64,000 nt of DNA from Arenibacter sp. ARW7G5Y1 (GCF_003201775.1 NZ_QJJZ01000002.1:186001-250000), one strand, 5' to 3'; counted from the first letter of the stretch, positions 46,108 through 57,128 are shown. Notes: generated by a model not told the origin, from the letters alone. Translations and numbers: made by a program.

Positions 46108-46623
46108 TTATTGAGGTGGAATGGCTGCACTATTGGCAGTAATCTGCTGTATGTCACGATCAAACAAATACAGGCCGCCTTTGTCGTTCCCAATAAGATT
46201 TATCTTGTCCAAAATATTTCGAGCCAAGGCCTCCTCCTCAATTTGTTCGGCTACATACCATTGAAGAAAATTATGGGTAGCATAGTCTTTTTCCTGCAGG
46301 GTTACATGTACCAGTTCATTAATGCTATTGGAAACAAAAATTTCATGGTCCAATAGCTCGTGGAACATTTTTTGGAAACTACCAAAGTCGGTTTTAGGTG
46401 CTTTAAGTGAAGAAACAAATGCGTGCCCACCCCTTTCATTGATGTATTTTACCAGCTTAAGCATGTGCAAACGTTCCTCATCCGATTGGTTGTACATAAA
46501 TTGGGCAATACCCTCCAGCCCTTTGCCTTCGGCCCATGAGGCCATGGATAAATATACTTGTGAAGATTCGGCCTCTATACGGACCTGTTCGTTCAATGCT
46601 TTTTCTAGTTTTTCGGATAACAT
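46108..46623 (-). CDS. Ferritin
   Basis: 171 residues. The four-helix iron-storage protein with ferroxidase ligands is clear: EKALNEQVRIEAESSQVYLSMASW, then QSDEERLHMLKLVKYINERGG (E, E, H), and FLQWYVAEQIEEEALA. Stores iron as ferric oxide in a 24-mer. Single gene. Confidence 0.95.
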   Translation of the reverse strand: MLSEKLEKALNEQVRIEAESSQVYLSMASWAEGKGLEGIAQFMYNQSDEERLHMLKLVKYINERGGHAFVSSLKAPKTDFGSFQKMFHELLDHEIFVSNSINELVHVTLQEKDYATHNFLQWYVAEQIEEEALARNILDKINLIGNDKGGLYLFDRDIQQITANSAAIPPQ

Positions 46624-46692
46624 ATCTTTGAATTTTAACTAAAGTTACAAATAAAAGGTACTTTGTGCCAGTTCTGTGGCTAAGATTGGGAG

Positions 46693-48816
46693 TTATTTGT
46701 GCAAGGCCAATTGAATCCTTTTTCTGGGAATATCAACTTCCATGACCTTTACAATGATTTGCTGGTGTAAACTAACATGTTCGTTCACATCTTTCACAAA
46801 ACTATCGGATAGGTTGGAGATATGGATCAGTCCACTTTCCTTGATTCCTACGTCTACAAAACAGCCAAAATTGGTAATGTTGTTCACTATTCCCGGTAAT
46901 AATTGCCCCTCTTTTAAGTCGGAAATGGTTCTGATGTTTTGGTTAAAGGTAAATACCTTTGCTTTTTCCCTAACGTCCAGCCCAGGTTTCTCAAGCTCCT
47001 TTATTATATCCTGAAGGGTGGGCAAACCTACATTTTCCGTACAGTATTTATTAAGATCGATCTTTTTGAGGACTTCCTTGTTACCTATTATTTCGGAAAG
47101 GGCCACTCCCTGGTCTTTTAGCATTTTTTGGACAAGGGAATAGCGCTCTGGATGCACTGCTGAATCATCCAAAGGATTTTTAGCTTGCTTGATCCGTAAA
47201 AATGCTGCTCCTTGCTCAAAGGCCTTTTCTCCCAAACGGGGTACTTTTTTTATTTCGCTCCTACTGGTAAAGGCGCCTTTTTCGTTCCTATAGGCCACAA
47301 TGTTTTCCGCCAGTTTGGGACCAATTCCCGAAACATAGCTCAATAGGGGGACGCTGGCCGTATTAATGTTTACACCTACGGTATTTACACAACTTTCCAC
47401 CACTGTGTCCAGCGAATTTTTCAATTGATTCTGGTCCACATCATGCTGATATTGTCCCACCCCTATAGATTTGGCATCTATTTTTACCAACTCGGCCAGC
47501 GGATCTGCCAGGCGCCTTCCAATGGATACGGCTCCCCTAACGGTAACGTCGTAATTGGGAAATTCCTCCCTGGCAATTTTTGAAGCGGAGTAAATGGAGG
47601 CTCCGGCCTCGCTAACTACAAATACCTCAATATTATTTTTGAATTGGATCCGTTTTATTAATTGCTCCGTTTCCCTAGAGGCGGTACCATTTCCTATGGC
47701 GATGGCTTCAATCTTATAGGCATCCGCCAAACTGCTGATTTTTTTTATGGCCCCCGTACTGTCATTTTGCGGTGCATGGGGGTAAATGGTCTCATTGTGC
47801 TCCAAATCGCCTTGAGCGCTAAGGCAAACTACTTTACAGCCCGTTCTGAAGCCAGGATCTATGGCTAAAATTCTTTTTTCCCCCAAAGGCGATCCCAGCA
47901 ATAGTTGTTTGAGGTTTTTGGAAAAAACCTGAATGGCAGACTCATCTGCTTTTTCCTTGGCAGATTTTAGGATTTCATTGGAAAGGGAAGGGAATAGCAA
48001 TCGTTTATAGGCATCCTGTATGGCCAATTGGAGATGGGGGGCGGTGGCATTATTGTTTTTGATGACCCTATACTCCATATTGGAGATGGCCTTTTCATCG
48101 TCAATTTCAATCTTAACACGGATAAAACCTTCATTTTCTGCTCGCAGGATAGCTAGGAGTCGGTGCGATGGACATCGATTCAGGGGTTCGCTCCATTCAA
48201 AATAATCCCTAAATTTTTGGGCCTTGTCATCCTCCTTTTTACTGGCAACGACCTTGGTGGAAATCAGGGCGAATTTTTCCAATTGGTTCCTGATCTGATT
48301 TCTTATATCGCTGCGCTCATTGATCCATTCCGAAATTATATGCCGGGCTCCCTCCAGGGCATCGTCTTCGTTGGGCACGGCATCATTGATATATTTGGAG
48401 GCTTCAAAATCGATTTCATCGGTCCGTTGGGCCAATATAATTTTTGCCAAGGGCTCCAGGCCATTTTTTTTAGCGGTTTCTGCCTTGGTTTTGCGCTTTT
48501 TCTTGAAGGGTAGGTATAGATCTTCCAAAGTGGTAAGATCTTCTGCCTCATTTATTTTTTTGGCCAATTCGGGACTTAATTCTTCCTGTTCCTCTATGGC
48601 TTTAAGGATGGCCGACTTCCGTTTTTCCAAGGCTTCAAACTGCGATTTGAACTGTACAATGGCGCCAATTTGTACCTCGTCCAAATTTCCGGTTCGTTCC
48701 TTTCGGTATCGGGAAATAAAGGGTACGGTACAATCCTCATTTAAAAGGGCTACCGTATTTTCTATGCCTTTTAATGGGAGTTGGGTGTTTTTTGAAATGT
48801 AGGATATAAGATTCAT
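46693..48816 (-). CDS. tex: Tex-family RNA-binding transcription accessory protein
   Basis: 707 residues. N-terminal Tex domain, YqgF-like RNase H fold near 318 (ILAIDPGFRTGCKVV), helix-hairpin-helix near 500 (YVSGIGPKLAENIVAYR), and S1 RNA-binding domain at the C-terminus (LLPGIVNNITNFGCFVDVGIKESGLIHIS). Length matches the family. Involved in transcription-associated processes. Confidence 0.95.
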   Translation of the reverse strand: MNLISYISKNTQLPLKGIENTVALLNEDCTVPFISRYRKERTGNLDEVQIGAIVQFKSQFEALEKRKSAILKAIEEQEELSPELAKKINEAEDLTTLEDLYLPFKKKRKTKAETAKKNGLEPLAKIILAQRTDEIDFEASKYINDAVPNEDDALEGARHIISEWINERSDIRNQIRNQLEKFALISTKVVASKKEDDKAQKFRDYFEWSEPLNRCPSHRLLAILRAENEGFIRVKIEIDDEKAISNMEYRVIKNNNATAPHLQLAIQDAYKRLLFPSLSNEILKSAKEKADESAIQVFSKNLKQLLLGSPLGEKRILAIDPGFRTGCKVVCLSAQGDLEHNETIYPHAPQNDSTGAIKKISSLADAYKIEAIAIGNGTASRETEQLIKRIQFKNNIEVFVVSEAGASIYSASKIAREEFPNYDVTVRGAVSIGRRLADPLAELVKIDAKSIGVGQYQHDVDQNQLKNSLDTVVESCVNTVGVNINTASVPLLSYVSGIGPKLAENIVAYRNEKGAFTSRSEIKKVPRLGEKAFEQGAAFLRIKQAKNPLDDSAVHPERYSLVQKMLKDQGVALSEIIGNKEVLKKIDLNKYCTENVGLPTLQDIIKELEKPGLDVREKAKVFTFNQNIRTISDLKEGQLLPGIVNNITNFGCFVDVGIKESGLIHISNLSDSFVKDVNEHVSLHQQIIVKVMEVDIPRKRIQLALHK

Positions 48817-48836
48817 GGGGACTATGCTTTAGATAA

Positions 48837-48976
48837 GGTCTTGACTCCGCTGGACCTGACATTGATATTCAATATAATTATTTCATTACAAAAGCGACAT
48901 GGTTTAAAAGGAATTGTTGACCCTCGTAAACAAGTGGGCAAGGTCCAGGTCTATGAGGTCGAGCGGAGCCGAGGTC
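48837..48976. repeat. Inverted REP-like pair between tex and metG
   Basis: TTGACTCCGCTGGACCTGAC at the left and AGGTCGAGCGGAGCCGAGG at the right are near-inverted copies of a dispersed motif seen in Bacteroidota intergenic DNA. The interval is AT-rich and has no gene. Confidence 0.5.
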
Positions 48977-51060
48977 TAATTGATAGCCTCCCCGTTGTTA
49001 ACCCCATCTTCATCCGGATTGACAAATACCAATTTGCCATCGGTGTTTTCCGTCATCAGGATCATGCCCTCACTTTCCACTCCACGTAAGGCCCTGGGGG
49101 CCAAGTTTACCAAAACGGTTACTTTTTTGCCTACGATATCTGCCGGTGAAAAACTTTCCGCAATTCCAGATACTATGGTTCTGATGTCCAGGCCTGTATC
49201 CACTTTTAAAACCAAAAGTTTTTTTGCTTTCGGCATTTTTTCGGCTTCAATAATGGTGCCTACGCGCATATCCAACTTTGAAAAATCATCAAAGGTTATG
49301 GTTTCTTTTTGTGGGGCTACTTCTTTGTTCATGTTTTCGTTTTCTTTTTTGGTCGCTTCCAGTTTGTCCAATTGCGCCTGTATGGTTTCGTCCTCAACTT
49401 TGCTGAACAATAACTCGGCTATATTTATCTGATGTTCTGCCGGGAGCAATACTTCCTTTTCCGATATGTCTTTCCATTCAAGCGAGCCTTCGGTTGAACT
49501 TTGGGAAATATTGAGGATTTGTTTCAGTTTAGCAGCGGTAAAAGGGAGAAAAGGTTCGCTCAATACAGCCAAGGCCGAGGCTATTTGAAGGGCGACGAAC
49601 ATAATCGTCTTAACCCTTTCCTCATCCTGTTTAATTACTTTCCATGGCTCTTCATCGGCCAAATATTTATTGCCGAGTCGCGCTAAATTCATAACTTCCT
49701 GTCCCGCCTCACGGAAACGGTATCTTTCTATGGAACTGGAAATGATTCCGGGATACTTTTTCAGCTCGGACAGTGTTTCCTTATCAACTTGGCCGTATGC
49801 ACCCGGGGAGGGAACAATTCCATTGTAATATTTGTTGGTAAGCACTACAACCCGATTGATGAAGTTCCCGTAAATGGCCACCAGTTCATTGTTGTTTCTC
49901 GCCTGAAAATCCTTCCAGGTAAAATCGTTGTCCTTGGTTTCTGGCGCATTGGCGGTCAGGGTATATCTAAGTACATCCTGCATATTGGGAAATTCCTCCA
50001 AATACTCATGTAGCCAAACGGCCCAATTCTTGGAGGTTGATAATTTGTTGCCTTCCAAATTTAAAAATTCGTTGGCTGGGACATTTTCCGGTAAAATAAA
50101 ATCGCCATGTGCCTTTAGCATACTCGGGAATATAATACAGTGGAATACAATATTATCCTTGCCTATAAAATGTACCATTTTGGTATCCTTGGCCTTCCAA
50201 TAAGGTTCCCAGTCCTTACCTTCCCTTGCGGCCCATTCCTTGGTAGAGGAGATATAACCAATAGGGGCATCGAACCAAACATACAATACTTTGCCTTCCC
50301 CCCCTTCTACCGGGACCGGAATTCCCCAGTCCAGATCGCGGGTTACTGCCCTAGGCTTTAGTCCGTCATCGATCCATGATTTGCATTGTCCATATACATT
50401 GGGTTTCCAGTCATTTTTATGGCCTTCCAGAATCCAAGTTTTTAAAAAATCTTCGTAACGGTCCAATGGTAGGAACCAGTGCTTGGTTTCTTTTAGGGAG
50501 GGTACTGCCCCTGAAATGGTCGACTTAGGATTTATAAGGTCAGTGGCATTTAATGTGGAGCCACAATTTTCGCATTGATCCCCATAAGCCTCTTCATGGC
50601 CACATTTAGGGCAAGTGCCAATTACAAATCTATCGGCCAAAAACTGTTTTGCCTCTTCGTCGTATAATTGTTCGGTGGTTTCCTCGATAAAATCTCCTTG
50701 TTCATATAATTTCACAAAGAAATCGGAGGCCGTTTTATGGTGAACTTCCGCAGATGTTCGTGAATAGTTGTTAAAGGTAATTCCAAAATCCTGAAAGGAT
50801 TGCTTAATAATGCCGTGGTATTTGTCTATTATGTTTTGGGGGCTTACACCCTCTTTTTTGGCTTTCATGGAAATGGCCACCCCGTGTTCGTCGCTTCCAC
50901 AAACGAAAGCCACATCATTTCCATTTAATCTCAAATATCTGGCATAGATATCCGCGGGCACATAAACCCCTGCCAAATGACCTATATGTATAGGCCCATT
51001 GGTATATGGTAGAGCTGCGGTTATGGTATATCTGGCTGGATTCTGAAGGTTCTGCGACAT
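48976..51060 (-). CDS. metG: Methionyl-tRNA synthetase with C-terminal tRNA-binding domain
   Basis: 694 residues from the ATG at 51060. HIGH motif in [14 protein letters not shown] variant KLSTSK near 330, zinc site [19 protein letters not shown] near 150-170. A C-terminal EMAP-like tRNA-binding domain ([20 protein letters not shown]) starts near 590. A TTG at 51081 overlaps the -7 element and is rejected as start. Confidence 0.96.
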   Translation of the reverse strand: MSQNLQNPARYTITAALPYTNGPIHIGHLAGVYVPADIYARYLRLNGNDVAFVCGSDEHGVAISMKAKKEGVSPQNIIDKYHGIIKQSFQDFGITFNNYSRTSAEVHHKTASDFFVKLYEQGDFIEETTEQLYDEEAKQFLADRFVIGTCPKCGHEEAYGDQCENCGSTLNATDLINPKSTISGAVPSLKETKHWFLPLDRYEDFLKTWILEGHKNDWKPNVYGQCKSWIDDGLKPRAVTRDLDWGIPVPVEGGEGKVLYVWFDAPIGYISSTKEWAAREGKDWEPYWKAKDTKMVHFIGKDNIVFHCIIFPSMLKAHGDFILPENVPANEFLNLEGNKLSTSKNWAVWLHEYLEEFPNMQDVLRYTLTANAPETKDNDFTWKDFQARNNNELVAIYGNFINRVVVLTNKYYNGIVPSPGAYGQVDKETLSELKKYPGIISSSIERYRFREAGQEVMNLARLGNKYLADEEPWKVIKQDEERVKTIMFVALQIASALAVLSEPFLPFTAAKLKQILNISQSSTEGSLEWKDISEKEVLLPAEHQINIAELLFSKVEDETIQAQLDKLEATKKENENMNKEVAPQKETITFDDFSKLDMRVGTIIEAEKMPKAKKLLVLKVDTGLDIRTIVSGIAESFSPADIVGKKVTVLVNLAPRALRGVESEGMILMTENTDGKLVFVNPDEDGVNNGEAIN

Positions 51061-51078
51061 TATTTGTGGATTAGGCTG

Positions 51079-51086
51079 CAAAAATA
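51079..51086 (-). promoter_or_regulatory. -7 promoter element (TATTTTTG) of metG
   Basis: Perfect TAnnTTTG about 19 bp before the metG start codon on the minus strand. No clear -33 TTTG. Confidence 0.5.
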
Positions 51087-51194
51087 AAGATTTTTACTTG
51101 CAGCTGGCATATTCCTTCAAAAAATAAGCCCTCGTTACCCTGAAAAGAATTCAGAATTTACGAAGGCCTTCTTGCATAGTAAGTAGGGGTGTCT

Positions 51195-52910
51195 TTAAGC
51201 TACCATTATGGATTTACTAAGTTTTTGATCCTGGACCTGTATTCTGTATATGTACTTCCCTGAAGCCAAATAGGTCGAAAGTCGCTCCCTCACATTGATC
51301 TCAACAGAACCTTCGAACATTATTTCGTTAAATACCGATCCTAAATATTGGCCCATAATGTTGAACAATTGGATGTCTACATGTGCGCTAAAGGGCATTT
51401 CCAGATAAATGTGTGGAGTGGAATCAGTAGGGTAAAAAGGTTTGTGCACAATGGCATTTATCAACTCCTGGCTTGGATTTTCCTCTATGGGGTCTGTTGG
51501 AGTTGGGGGAGTGGGGTCTCCGTCGCTATAAACGATATCGGGGAAATCTACTCCGCTACAGTTAAAGCCCAGGTTTACCGGGGTATATGTATATCCGTCC
51601 ATTATGTGTTGTTCCACTAGGGGAATATCCACACAAAGCCATTCTGCCAGTACGGTTGCGTAGAGGTTTCTGAAATCCATAGTGTATTCCAGGTTGCCCC
51701 TACTATTGGGCTCGTCCAAGGCGGGATGGTCGCCCACAAAAGCACTACCGTTTAACCCAGAGCCAAAAAATAGGGTGGGGGCGGCTTTTCCATGGTCGGT
51801 TCCATTGGACCCATTTTCGAAAATCCTTCTACCAAATTCGGAAAAAGTCATACTCAATACCTTGTCGTCCTGCTGTGTAAATGCAAGGTCATCATAGAAG
51901 TTGTCAACGGCAATGGACAGTTGCGTCATTAAGCGTTCGTGTACCAAGGGTTGATTTCCATGGGTGTCAAAACCTCCCATACTGATCATGTAGACCTTGG
52001 TGCCAAGGTTACCTTTGATCAATCTGGCCAGTAATGCCAATTGTCTGGCAAAACCATTGTCTTGATATTCAATTTGGTTTGAGCCGCGCATATAGGCTTC
52101 GTGTATGGTGCCAGCGTATTCATTGGTTACGTTGGATACACCTCTAAGAAATTTAATCTGATCGCTGTACATGCAATTGTCAAAGAGGGAATCCTCTACG
52201 GAATATTGCAGTCCAGTTTCCGCAATTTGTTCCAACTGATCTATATTGTTGGTTACAAAGGCGTAATTGGTCTCTTCTCCTTCAAAAACCAAACTTCCGT
52301 AGTTTCCAACTTGGATAGCAGCAGGACCCTCTGGTCGGCTACCGGGAAAATCCGATAAATAATCCGGATATAGATGTTCAAAATGTCTTCCCATCCAACC
52401 GGTATCCCTTCCACTGAAACCAGTAGTGCTTAGGTCGGTATTGGCAAAAATATCGGAACCTGTAAAGTGGGACAGGCTTTGGCCTTCATAACCTACACCA
52501 TGTACCGCTTTAAACTGACCTTCGCCCCACATGGGTTCCAAAGATTTCATATAGGTTGGTACCCCAAATTCATCTGTTAATCTCAGTATTTTACTCTCCG
52601 GAAGGTAAATATTGGGCCGTGCATTGGCATAGATGTCATATTGTTCAATGGGGATGATGGTACTAAGTCCATCATTTCCGCCCGACAAACGAATTAAAAT
52701 TAAAATATTATCGGTTTCCGCCATGGCTATAGCCGAGGTCAGGGGTGATGGGGCCGATGCTGTTAGATAGTTGCTCCCCAGCATCATGGATCCGGAACCG
52801 GCAATACCAAGGGCTTGAAGAAAGGAACGTCGACTCCAGGTCTTATGTTCCAAATCGTGACCATCATGGTCTTTGCCTTTATGGGGTGATTTATGATGAG
52901 TATCGCACAT
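51195..52910 (-). CDS. DUF1501 protein with twin-arginine signal and T9SS-type C-terminal domain
   Basis: 571 residues. A twin-arginine signal is present (SRRSFLQALGIAGSG, R27-R28). The body is a DUF1501 sulfatase-like fold (ILILIRLSGGNDGLSTIIP, SMGGFDTHGNQPLVHER, FSEFGRRIFENGSNGTDHG). The C-terminal 85 residues are a beta-rich type A sorting domain (VDIQLFNIMGQYLGSV, SGKYIYRIQ). It lies 11 bp after the DUF1800 gene, its usual partner. Enzymatic role unknown. Confidence 0.92.
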   Translation of the reverse strand: MCDTHHKSPHKGKDHDGHDLEHKTWSRRSFLQALGIAGSGSMMLGSNYLTASAPSPLTSAIAMAETDNILILIRLSGGNDGLSTIIPIEQYDIYANARPNIYLPESKILRLTDEFGVPTYMKSLEPMWGEGQFKAVHGVGYEGQSLSHFTGSDIFANTDLSTTGFSGRDTGWMGRHFEHLYPDYLSDFPGSRPEGPAAIQVGNYGSLVFEGEETNYAFVTNNIDQLEQIAETGLQYSVEDSLFDNCMYSDQIKFLRGVSNVTNEYAGTIHEAYMRGSNQIEYQDNGFARQLALLARLIKGNLGTKVYMISMGGFDTHGNQPLVHERLMTQLSIAVDNFYDDLAFTQQDDKVLSMTFSEFGRRIFENGSNGTDHGKAAPTLFFGSGLNGSAFVGDHPALDEPNSRGNLEYTMDFRNLYATVLAEWLCVDIPLVEQHIMDGYTYTPVNLGFNCSGVDFPDIVYSDGDPTPPTPTDPIEENPSQELINAIVHKPFYPTDSTPHIYLEMPFSAHVDIQLFNIMGQYLGSVFNEIMFEGSVEINVRERLSTYLASGKYIYRIQVQDQKLSKSIMVA

Positions 52911-52921
52911 AATGGTCGGTT

Positions 52922-54430
52922 TTATTTAAGTTGAAATTCGGGTTGTCTTGTAAGGTGTCTCAACAATAGATAAACTTGAAGAGGTACTGATGGGTAAAAG
53001 CTCAATACCCAGGTTGAATTCCCGCCCGGGTAAAAATCCGGACTGTAATATTCTTCTGGGACGTCTTCTATGAGAAAGGCAGACATCGCATTGTCAAAGT
53101 CCTGTTGGGTAAACATTCCTTTGGGCGTAATTTTATCTATAATAGCCTGTACAACGATCTCTGGGTTACTGGTATTGCTATTAGCGGGTCCAACGGCGTC
53201 CATGGCGAATGTTGTAAATTGGTCAGGGTTGTCCTGGTAAAAACCATCCATTATAGTCTCCATGGTAAGCCAACGTCCAATCATAAAATTGGTATTGATC
53301 CAATCCCTGTTTCGCTGCCATCCCGCAACATCAAAAGGATCAAATAAATCTTGCCCCAACATTCCACTATAGTTTATGGCACTGCCAAGGGTAGTATCGT
53401 TATAGGCAAAGCCAGTTTCTTTAATGGTATTCAGGTATAGATCGAACGGACTTTTAATAATAACACCTATGGCTTCATCGTCAAAAAAGTGTTGACTTTT
53501 AAAAAGCTGGCTTAAGACTGGTGCCAATTCAAAATTATTGCTGATAAAGGTTGCGGTTAGACCATCAATAATGGTCTTTGCATTATTGGCTTCATCCGTA
53601 GAATCCGGGTGTACAAAAAACTCGTATAATTTTTTACAGATGAAATAGCCTATTTCGTTGGCCCTTTCTTCAAAAAGAATGTCTATAACGTCATTATACC
53701 CCCAATTGCCCGTACGGCCAAAAATAGTTTTGCTCTCTGAATTAAATTTGGAAGCATCAAACGTTACCTGCTCACAGCCTAGTTCCCCTCTTTCCACGTA
53801 TCCGGAAAGGGCTTTGGCAGTTTCAACTATATCCTGTTCGGTATATCCATTTCCCTCGCCCAAGGTAAATAGTTCATAAAGTTCCCGGGCATAATTTTCG
53901 TTGGGGTTACTACCATTGTTATACACGCCATCCAAATAATAGAGCATGGCACTGGTAAGGCCAATTTCACTGACAAAGGTCTTAAAATTGCCAATAGCGT
54001 TGCGCTGAAGGCAGTTGATATAATGGTAGAGGAATGAGTTGCAATTGTAAACGTCCAGTTCAGTTACGAAATGATTGCTCCAAAAAAAACTAAGACGGTC
54101 CCGAAGGTTGTTTTCTAGTAAGTCATTGGTATAGGCCAACTTAAATTCTTCCTGTTGAGACCTTATCATTTGGCCTCTCGCGTCATCATCTTCAGGATAA
54201 TTGCTATTGTTCCAGTCTGCCCAGATGGGGGCAGCCAATGGGGGCATGTTCTGCGCTTCGGAAATGAGAGAATTAACCAAAGTACCGGCAGTTTGGCCAA
54301 TAGCTTGATTAATGGTCTGGACGGAGGCGCTAAAACCCAATCTTCTATATAGATGTTGAGCCCTTTGTCCATCCAATGGGGTGGTATAGGGGGCCAAACT
54401 AGAAGTATTACAGTTTATGAAAAATTCCAT
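52922..54430 (-). CDS. DUF1800 protein
   Basis: 502 residues. Typical DUF1800 phrases: RAQHLYRRLGFSAS, RDRLSFFWSNHFVT, NENYARELYELFTLGEGNGYTEQDI and SPFDLYLNT. No export signal is visible. It is almost always next to DUF1501 genes, as here; the two presumably make one secreted or surface system of unknown purpose. Confidence 0.93.
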   Translation of the reverse strand: MEFFINCNTSSLAPYTTPLDGQRAQHLYRRLGFSASVQTINQAIGQTAGTLVNSLISEAQNMPPLAAPIWADWNNSNYPEDDDARGQMIRSQQEEFKLAYTNDLLENNLRDRLSFFWSNHFVTELDVYNCNSFLYHYINCLQRNAIGNFKTFVSEIGLTSAMLYYLDGVYNNGSNPNENYARELYELFTLGEGNGYTEQDIVETAKALSGYVERGELGCEQVTFDASKFNSESKTIFGRTGNWGYNDVIDILFEERANEIGYFICKKLYEFFVHPDSTDEANNAKTIIDGLTATFISNNFELAPVLSQLFKSQHFFDDEAIGVIIKSPFDLYLNTIKETGFAYNDTTLGSAINYSGMLGQDLFDPFDVAGWQRNRDWINTNFMIGRWLTMETIMDGFYQDNPDQFTTFAMDAVGPANSNTSNPEIVVQAIIDKITPKGMFTQQDFDNAMSAFLIEDVPEEYYSPDFYPGGNSTWVLSFYPSVPLQVYLLLRHLTRQPEFQLK

Positions 54431-54621
54431 AATTTATTCCGCATTTGATAGGTTACTAGTAAGGGGTCATTGCATAACGCAAATTCTAATAAGAAATTAT
54501 GGCTCTTACGAAATTTTCGTTATACTGCATAACAAATTACGTGGTTTATGGAAATTTGGACGACAGTATGTTAGGTTTTTCGACAAAATGCACGTTTTTT
54601 GATAAATAGAATTGAAATGTT

Positions 54622-54981
54622 ATGGCAAAGCATAATGAATTGGGAAAAGAGGGAGAGCAATTGGCGGTCGACTATCTAACAGAAAATGGATATAAGGTAG
54701 TTCATAGAAATTATAGGTATTTGAAAGCAGAGATAGATATAATTGCAAGAAAAGGTGATATTTTGGCCATTGTGGAAGTAAAATCGCGGAGTTCCGATTA
54801 TATACAACCCATTGCCGACACGGTTACAGAAAAGAAAATTAAACTCTTGGTCATGGCTGCCGATCATTATATTATTAGCAAGGATCTTGAAGTGGAGGCT
54901 AGGTTCGATATTATTACCATATGTAAAAATGGGACAAAATTTAATATTGAGCACTTGGAAAATGCGTTTTATCACTTTTAA
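54622..54981 (+). CDS. YraN-family (UPF0102) endonuclease-like protein
   Basis: 119 residues. The Holliday-junction-resolvase-like core is visible (GEQLAVDYLTENGYKVVHRNYR, EIDIIARKGDILAIVEVKSR). Length and motifs fit UPF0102. Role in DNA maintenance is assumed but not demonstrated. Confidence 0.93.
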   Translation: MAKHNELGKEGEQLAVDYLTENGYKVVHRNYRYLKAEIDIIARKGDILAIVEVKSRSSDYIQPIADTVTEKKIKLLVMAADHYIISKDLEVEARFDIITICKNGTKFNIEHLENAFYHF

Positions 54982-55032
54982 TTATTTGTTTTATTTGTAA
55001 CAATTTGTTATTTTTACCAAAAGTTTAAGGAA

Positions 55033-55692
55033 ATGAAGACTATTTCATCGGTCGTGGAAGACTACATTAAAAAGAAACCTTTTTTGCAAAGTGCTTTGGC
55101 GCAGGGTATTATAAACTTAACATCGCTTTCCAGGATAGTAAAACCTGAAATAGAAGGTGAGTTGGGCAAGGATATTCGCAATGGCGCTATTGTAATGGCC
55201 TTAAAACGTCTTTCCGATGATTTGGAGTTTCGAGCTACCCATAAAATTATCAAAGTTTTAAAAAATATAGGGGAAATTACGGTAAGGTCATCATTGACCG
55301 ATTTTACCTTTTTGGTATCCGAATCCATCTTGGAAAATCAGACTGTTTTGTTAAATGAGGTAAATAGGAATAAGGATGTTTTCTATACCTCCTCAAGAGG
55401 GGTCAACGAACTCAATATTGTCGTCAGCAATATTTTGGATGAGGCTGTGGAAGAATTATTCAAGAATGAGAAATGTACCCAGAAGGCCGAAAACCTCTCT
55501 TCCATTACCGTAAAATTACCAGCGGAAAACGTTTCCGTACCCGGTATCTATTACTTTATTTTTCAACGCTTGGCCTGGGAGGGAATTGTTTTATATGAAG
55601 TAATTTCCACAACCAATGAATTTACTATTATTGTGAATGATGAACAGGTAGATGTGGCCTTTAAAACCATTAAGGACCTTAAAACCTTGTAA
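55033..55692 (+). CDS. ACT-domain-like protein of flavobacteria
   Basis: 219 residues. The N-terminal part is helical (VEDYIKKKPFLQSALAQGIINLTSL); the C-terminal part looks like ACT-type regulatory folds (SVPGIYYFIFQRLAWEGIVLYE, FTIIVNDEQVDVAFKTIK), as in aspartate kinase. No kinase domain is present. Often mislabelled aspartate kinase. Probably a small-molecule sensor. Confidence 0.75.
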   Translation: MKTISSVVEDYIKKKPFLQSALAQGIINLTSLSRIVKPEIEGELGKDIRNGAIVMALKRLSDDLEFRATHKIIKVLKNIGEITVRSSLTDFTFLVSESILENQTVLLNEVNRNKDVFYTSSRGVNELNIVVSNILDEAVEELFKNEKCTQKAENLSSITVKLPAENVSVPGIYYFIFQRLAWEGIVLYEVISTTNEFTIIVNDEQVDVAFKTIKDLKTL

Positions 55693-55780
55693 GGCATCCA
55701 TGTGGCAATTGGTTAATGGAAGAATGTTTCAATGTGTAAATGTGATAATATAAAAACGTATTGTCTCCAATTGCAGAGTG

Positions 55781-57112
55781 TTAATTATTCCCTTTTAAGA
55801 ATTTCACAACCTCTTGGTAATCATCCGGATTGGCAACGATGCGCTTTTCATTGTCCAGAATGTAATAAGTAGGGGTCTGGTGAATATCGTAAATTTCCAC
55901 ATACGGACTTTCCCATTTCCCCAATGCAATGCCATGTATAAAGGCAGGCAGTTTGGCCGATTCCTTTTTCCATGTTAGATCGTCATCCTCCAGGCCAATA
56001 GCAATTACCCTTACTCCCGAAATATCTTTTATTTTTTTATGGAGTTCTGGAAGTTGTCGCAGGCAATGCGAACACGTACTGCTCCAAAATACGATTACAT
56101 AATTTTTTGACCCGGTGAGATCACTGAGTTTTTTGGTCTTACTGTCCTCTTTCCATGTAATTTCTGGGGCTATAGCTCCCAATCGAAGTCGATTTTGGAT
56201 TTCTATCTTTTTTAGGAGTTCGGATTTATTGGTTTCGGTTGCCAGAGATTTTAGATAATTATAGTAAATATAATCGGCCACATTGTGTAAATTATCATAG
56301 GATGCCTGTGTCCATAGGCTATTGAACAACTCTACCTTGTTTTTGGCGCTAACATTTTCCAAAACGTGGGCCAATTCCTTTACATTCTCTATTATTAACG
56401 GCTCTTTTTCCTTAGTGGGAATTTGATGTTGGGGTAGGGCCGTAAATACATAATTTACTACTTTGCCCTTTAAAAATTCGGATCCCAACAGCACGGGATC
56501 GTTGAAGTCCAAGGCATCAAAGTAATGATTCTTTTTATGTTTTATATAGGTTTCAGCCTCCTCATAGCCAGAAGGGATATAGGGTCTGTTAGCCGAAATA
56601 AAATGTCCGCAGAGCATTCCTTGTGATTGGGTTTCGAATGATTTTTGTACCTCGGCCAACTTCTTGTTGAGGTGTAGAAATAGGTTGCGATCTGTCTTTT
56701 GTTCTGAATAAAACTGGGTAATTTGTTGCTCCAGCAAATGGATTTCTTTAAAGTATCTGGTATATAACAGGTTTTCGGTGGAAGCCGTAAAAGACAGGCC
56801 CTTTTCTGAGTCAAAGGAGAGTACAATATCTTCTTTGCCATTATAGATAAAATCAAAATAGAATTCCTCCTGTGGCACTGCATATACCAGTCTATACATG
56901 CCGGCTTGGGCATTTGCCGGAATATTTAAGGAGAAGGCCCCGTTCTTGACCGCTGTGTCCGCTATATAATTCTGATGGTCTGGATTTAGTTTATAGGCAA
57001 TTAACCATTTGTAATCGTCGGCCGGGGATAAATTGCCTGATACGCTGTGTTGGGCTTCCGAAAATAGTGTGAAACATAGGGTTAATAGAAAAAATGCATT
57101 TTTTGGTTTCAT
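55781..57112 (-). CDS. TlpA-like thioredoxin-fold thiol:disulfide protein
   Basis: 443 residues with a signal peptide (AFFLLTLCFTLFSEAQ). The N-terminal DUF4369-like half is beta-rich. The C-terminal thioredoxin domain (about 315-443) carries the redox motif C-S-H-C in WSSTCSHCLRQLP, and cis-proline in HQTPTYYIL. Acts in the periplasm. Confidence 0.9.
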   Translation of the reverse strand: MKPKNAFFLLTLCFTLFSEAQHSVSGNLSPADDYKWLIAYKLNPDHQNYIADTAVKNGAFSLNIPANAQAGMYRLVYAVPQEEFYFDFIYNGKEDIVLSFDSEKGLSFTASTENLLYTRYFKEIHLLEQQITQFYSEQKTDRNLFLHLNKKLAEVQKSFETQSQGMLCGHFISANRPYIPSGYEEAETYIKHKKNHYFDALDFNDPVLLGSEFLKGKVVNYVFTALPQHQIPTKEKEPLIIENVKELAHVLENVSAKNKVELFNSLWTQASYDNLHNVADYIYYNYLKSLATETNKSELLKKIEIQNRLRLGAIAPEITWKEDSKTKKLSDLTGSKNYVIVFWSSTCSHCLRQLPELHKKIKDISGVRVIAIGLEDDDLTWKKESAKLPAFIHGIALGKWESPYVEIYDIHQTPTYYILDNEKRIVANPDDYQEVVKFLKGNN

Positions 57113-57128
57113 CTATTTTTGAGTGTTT

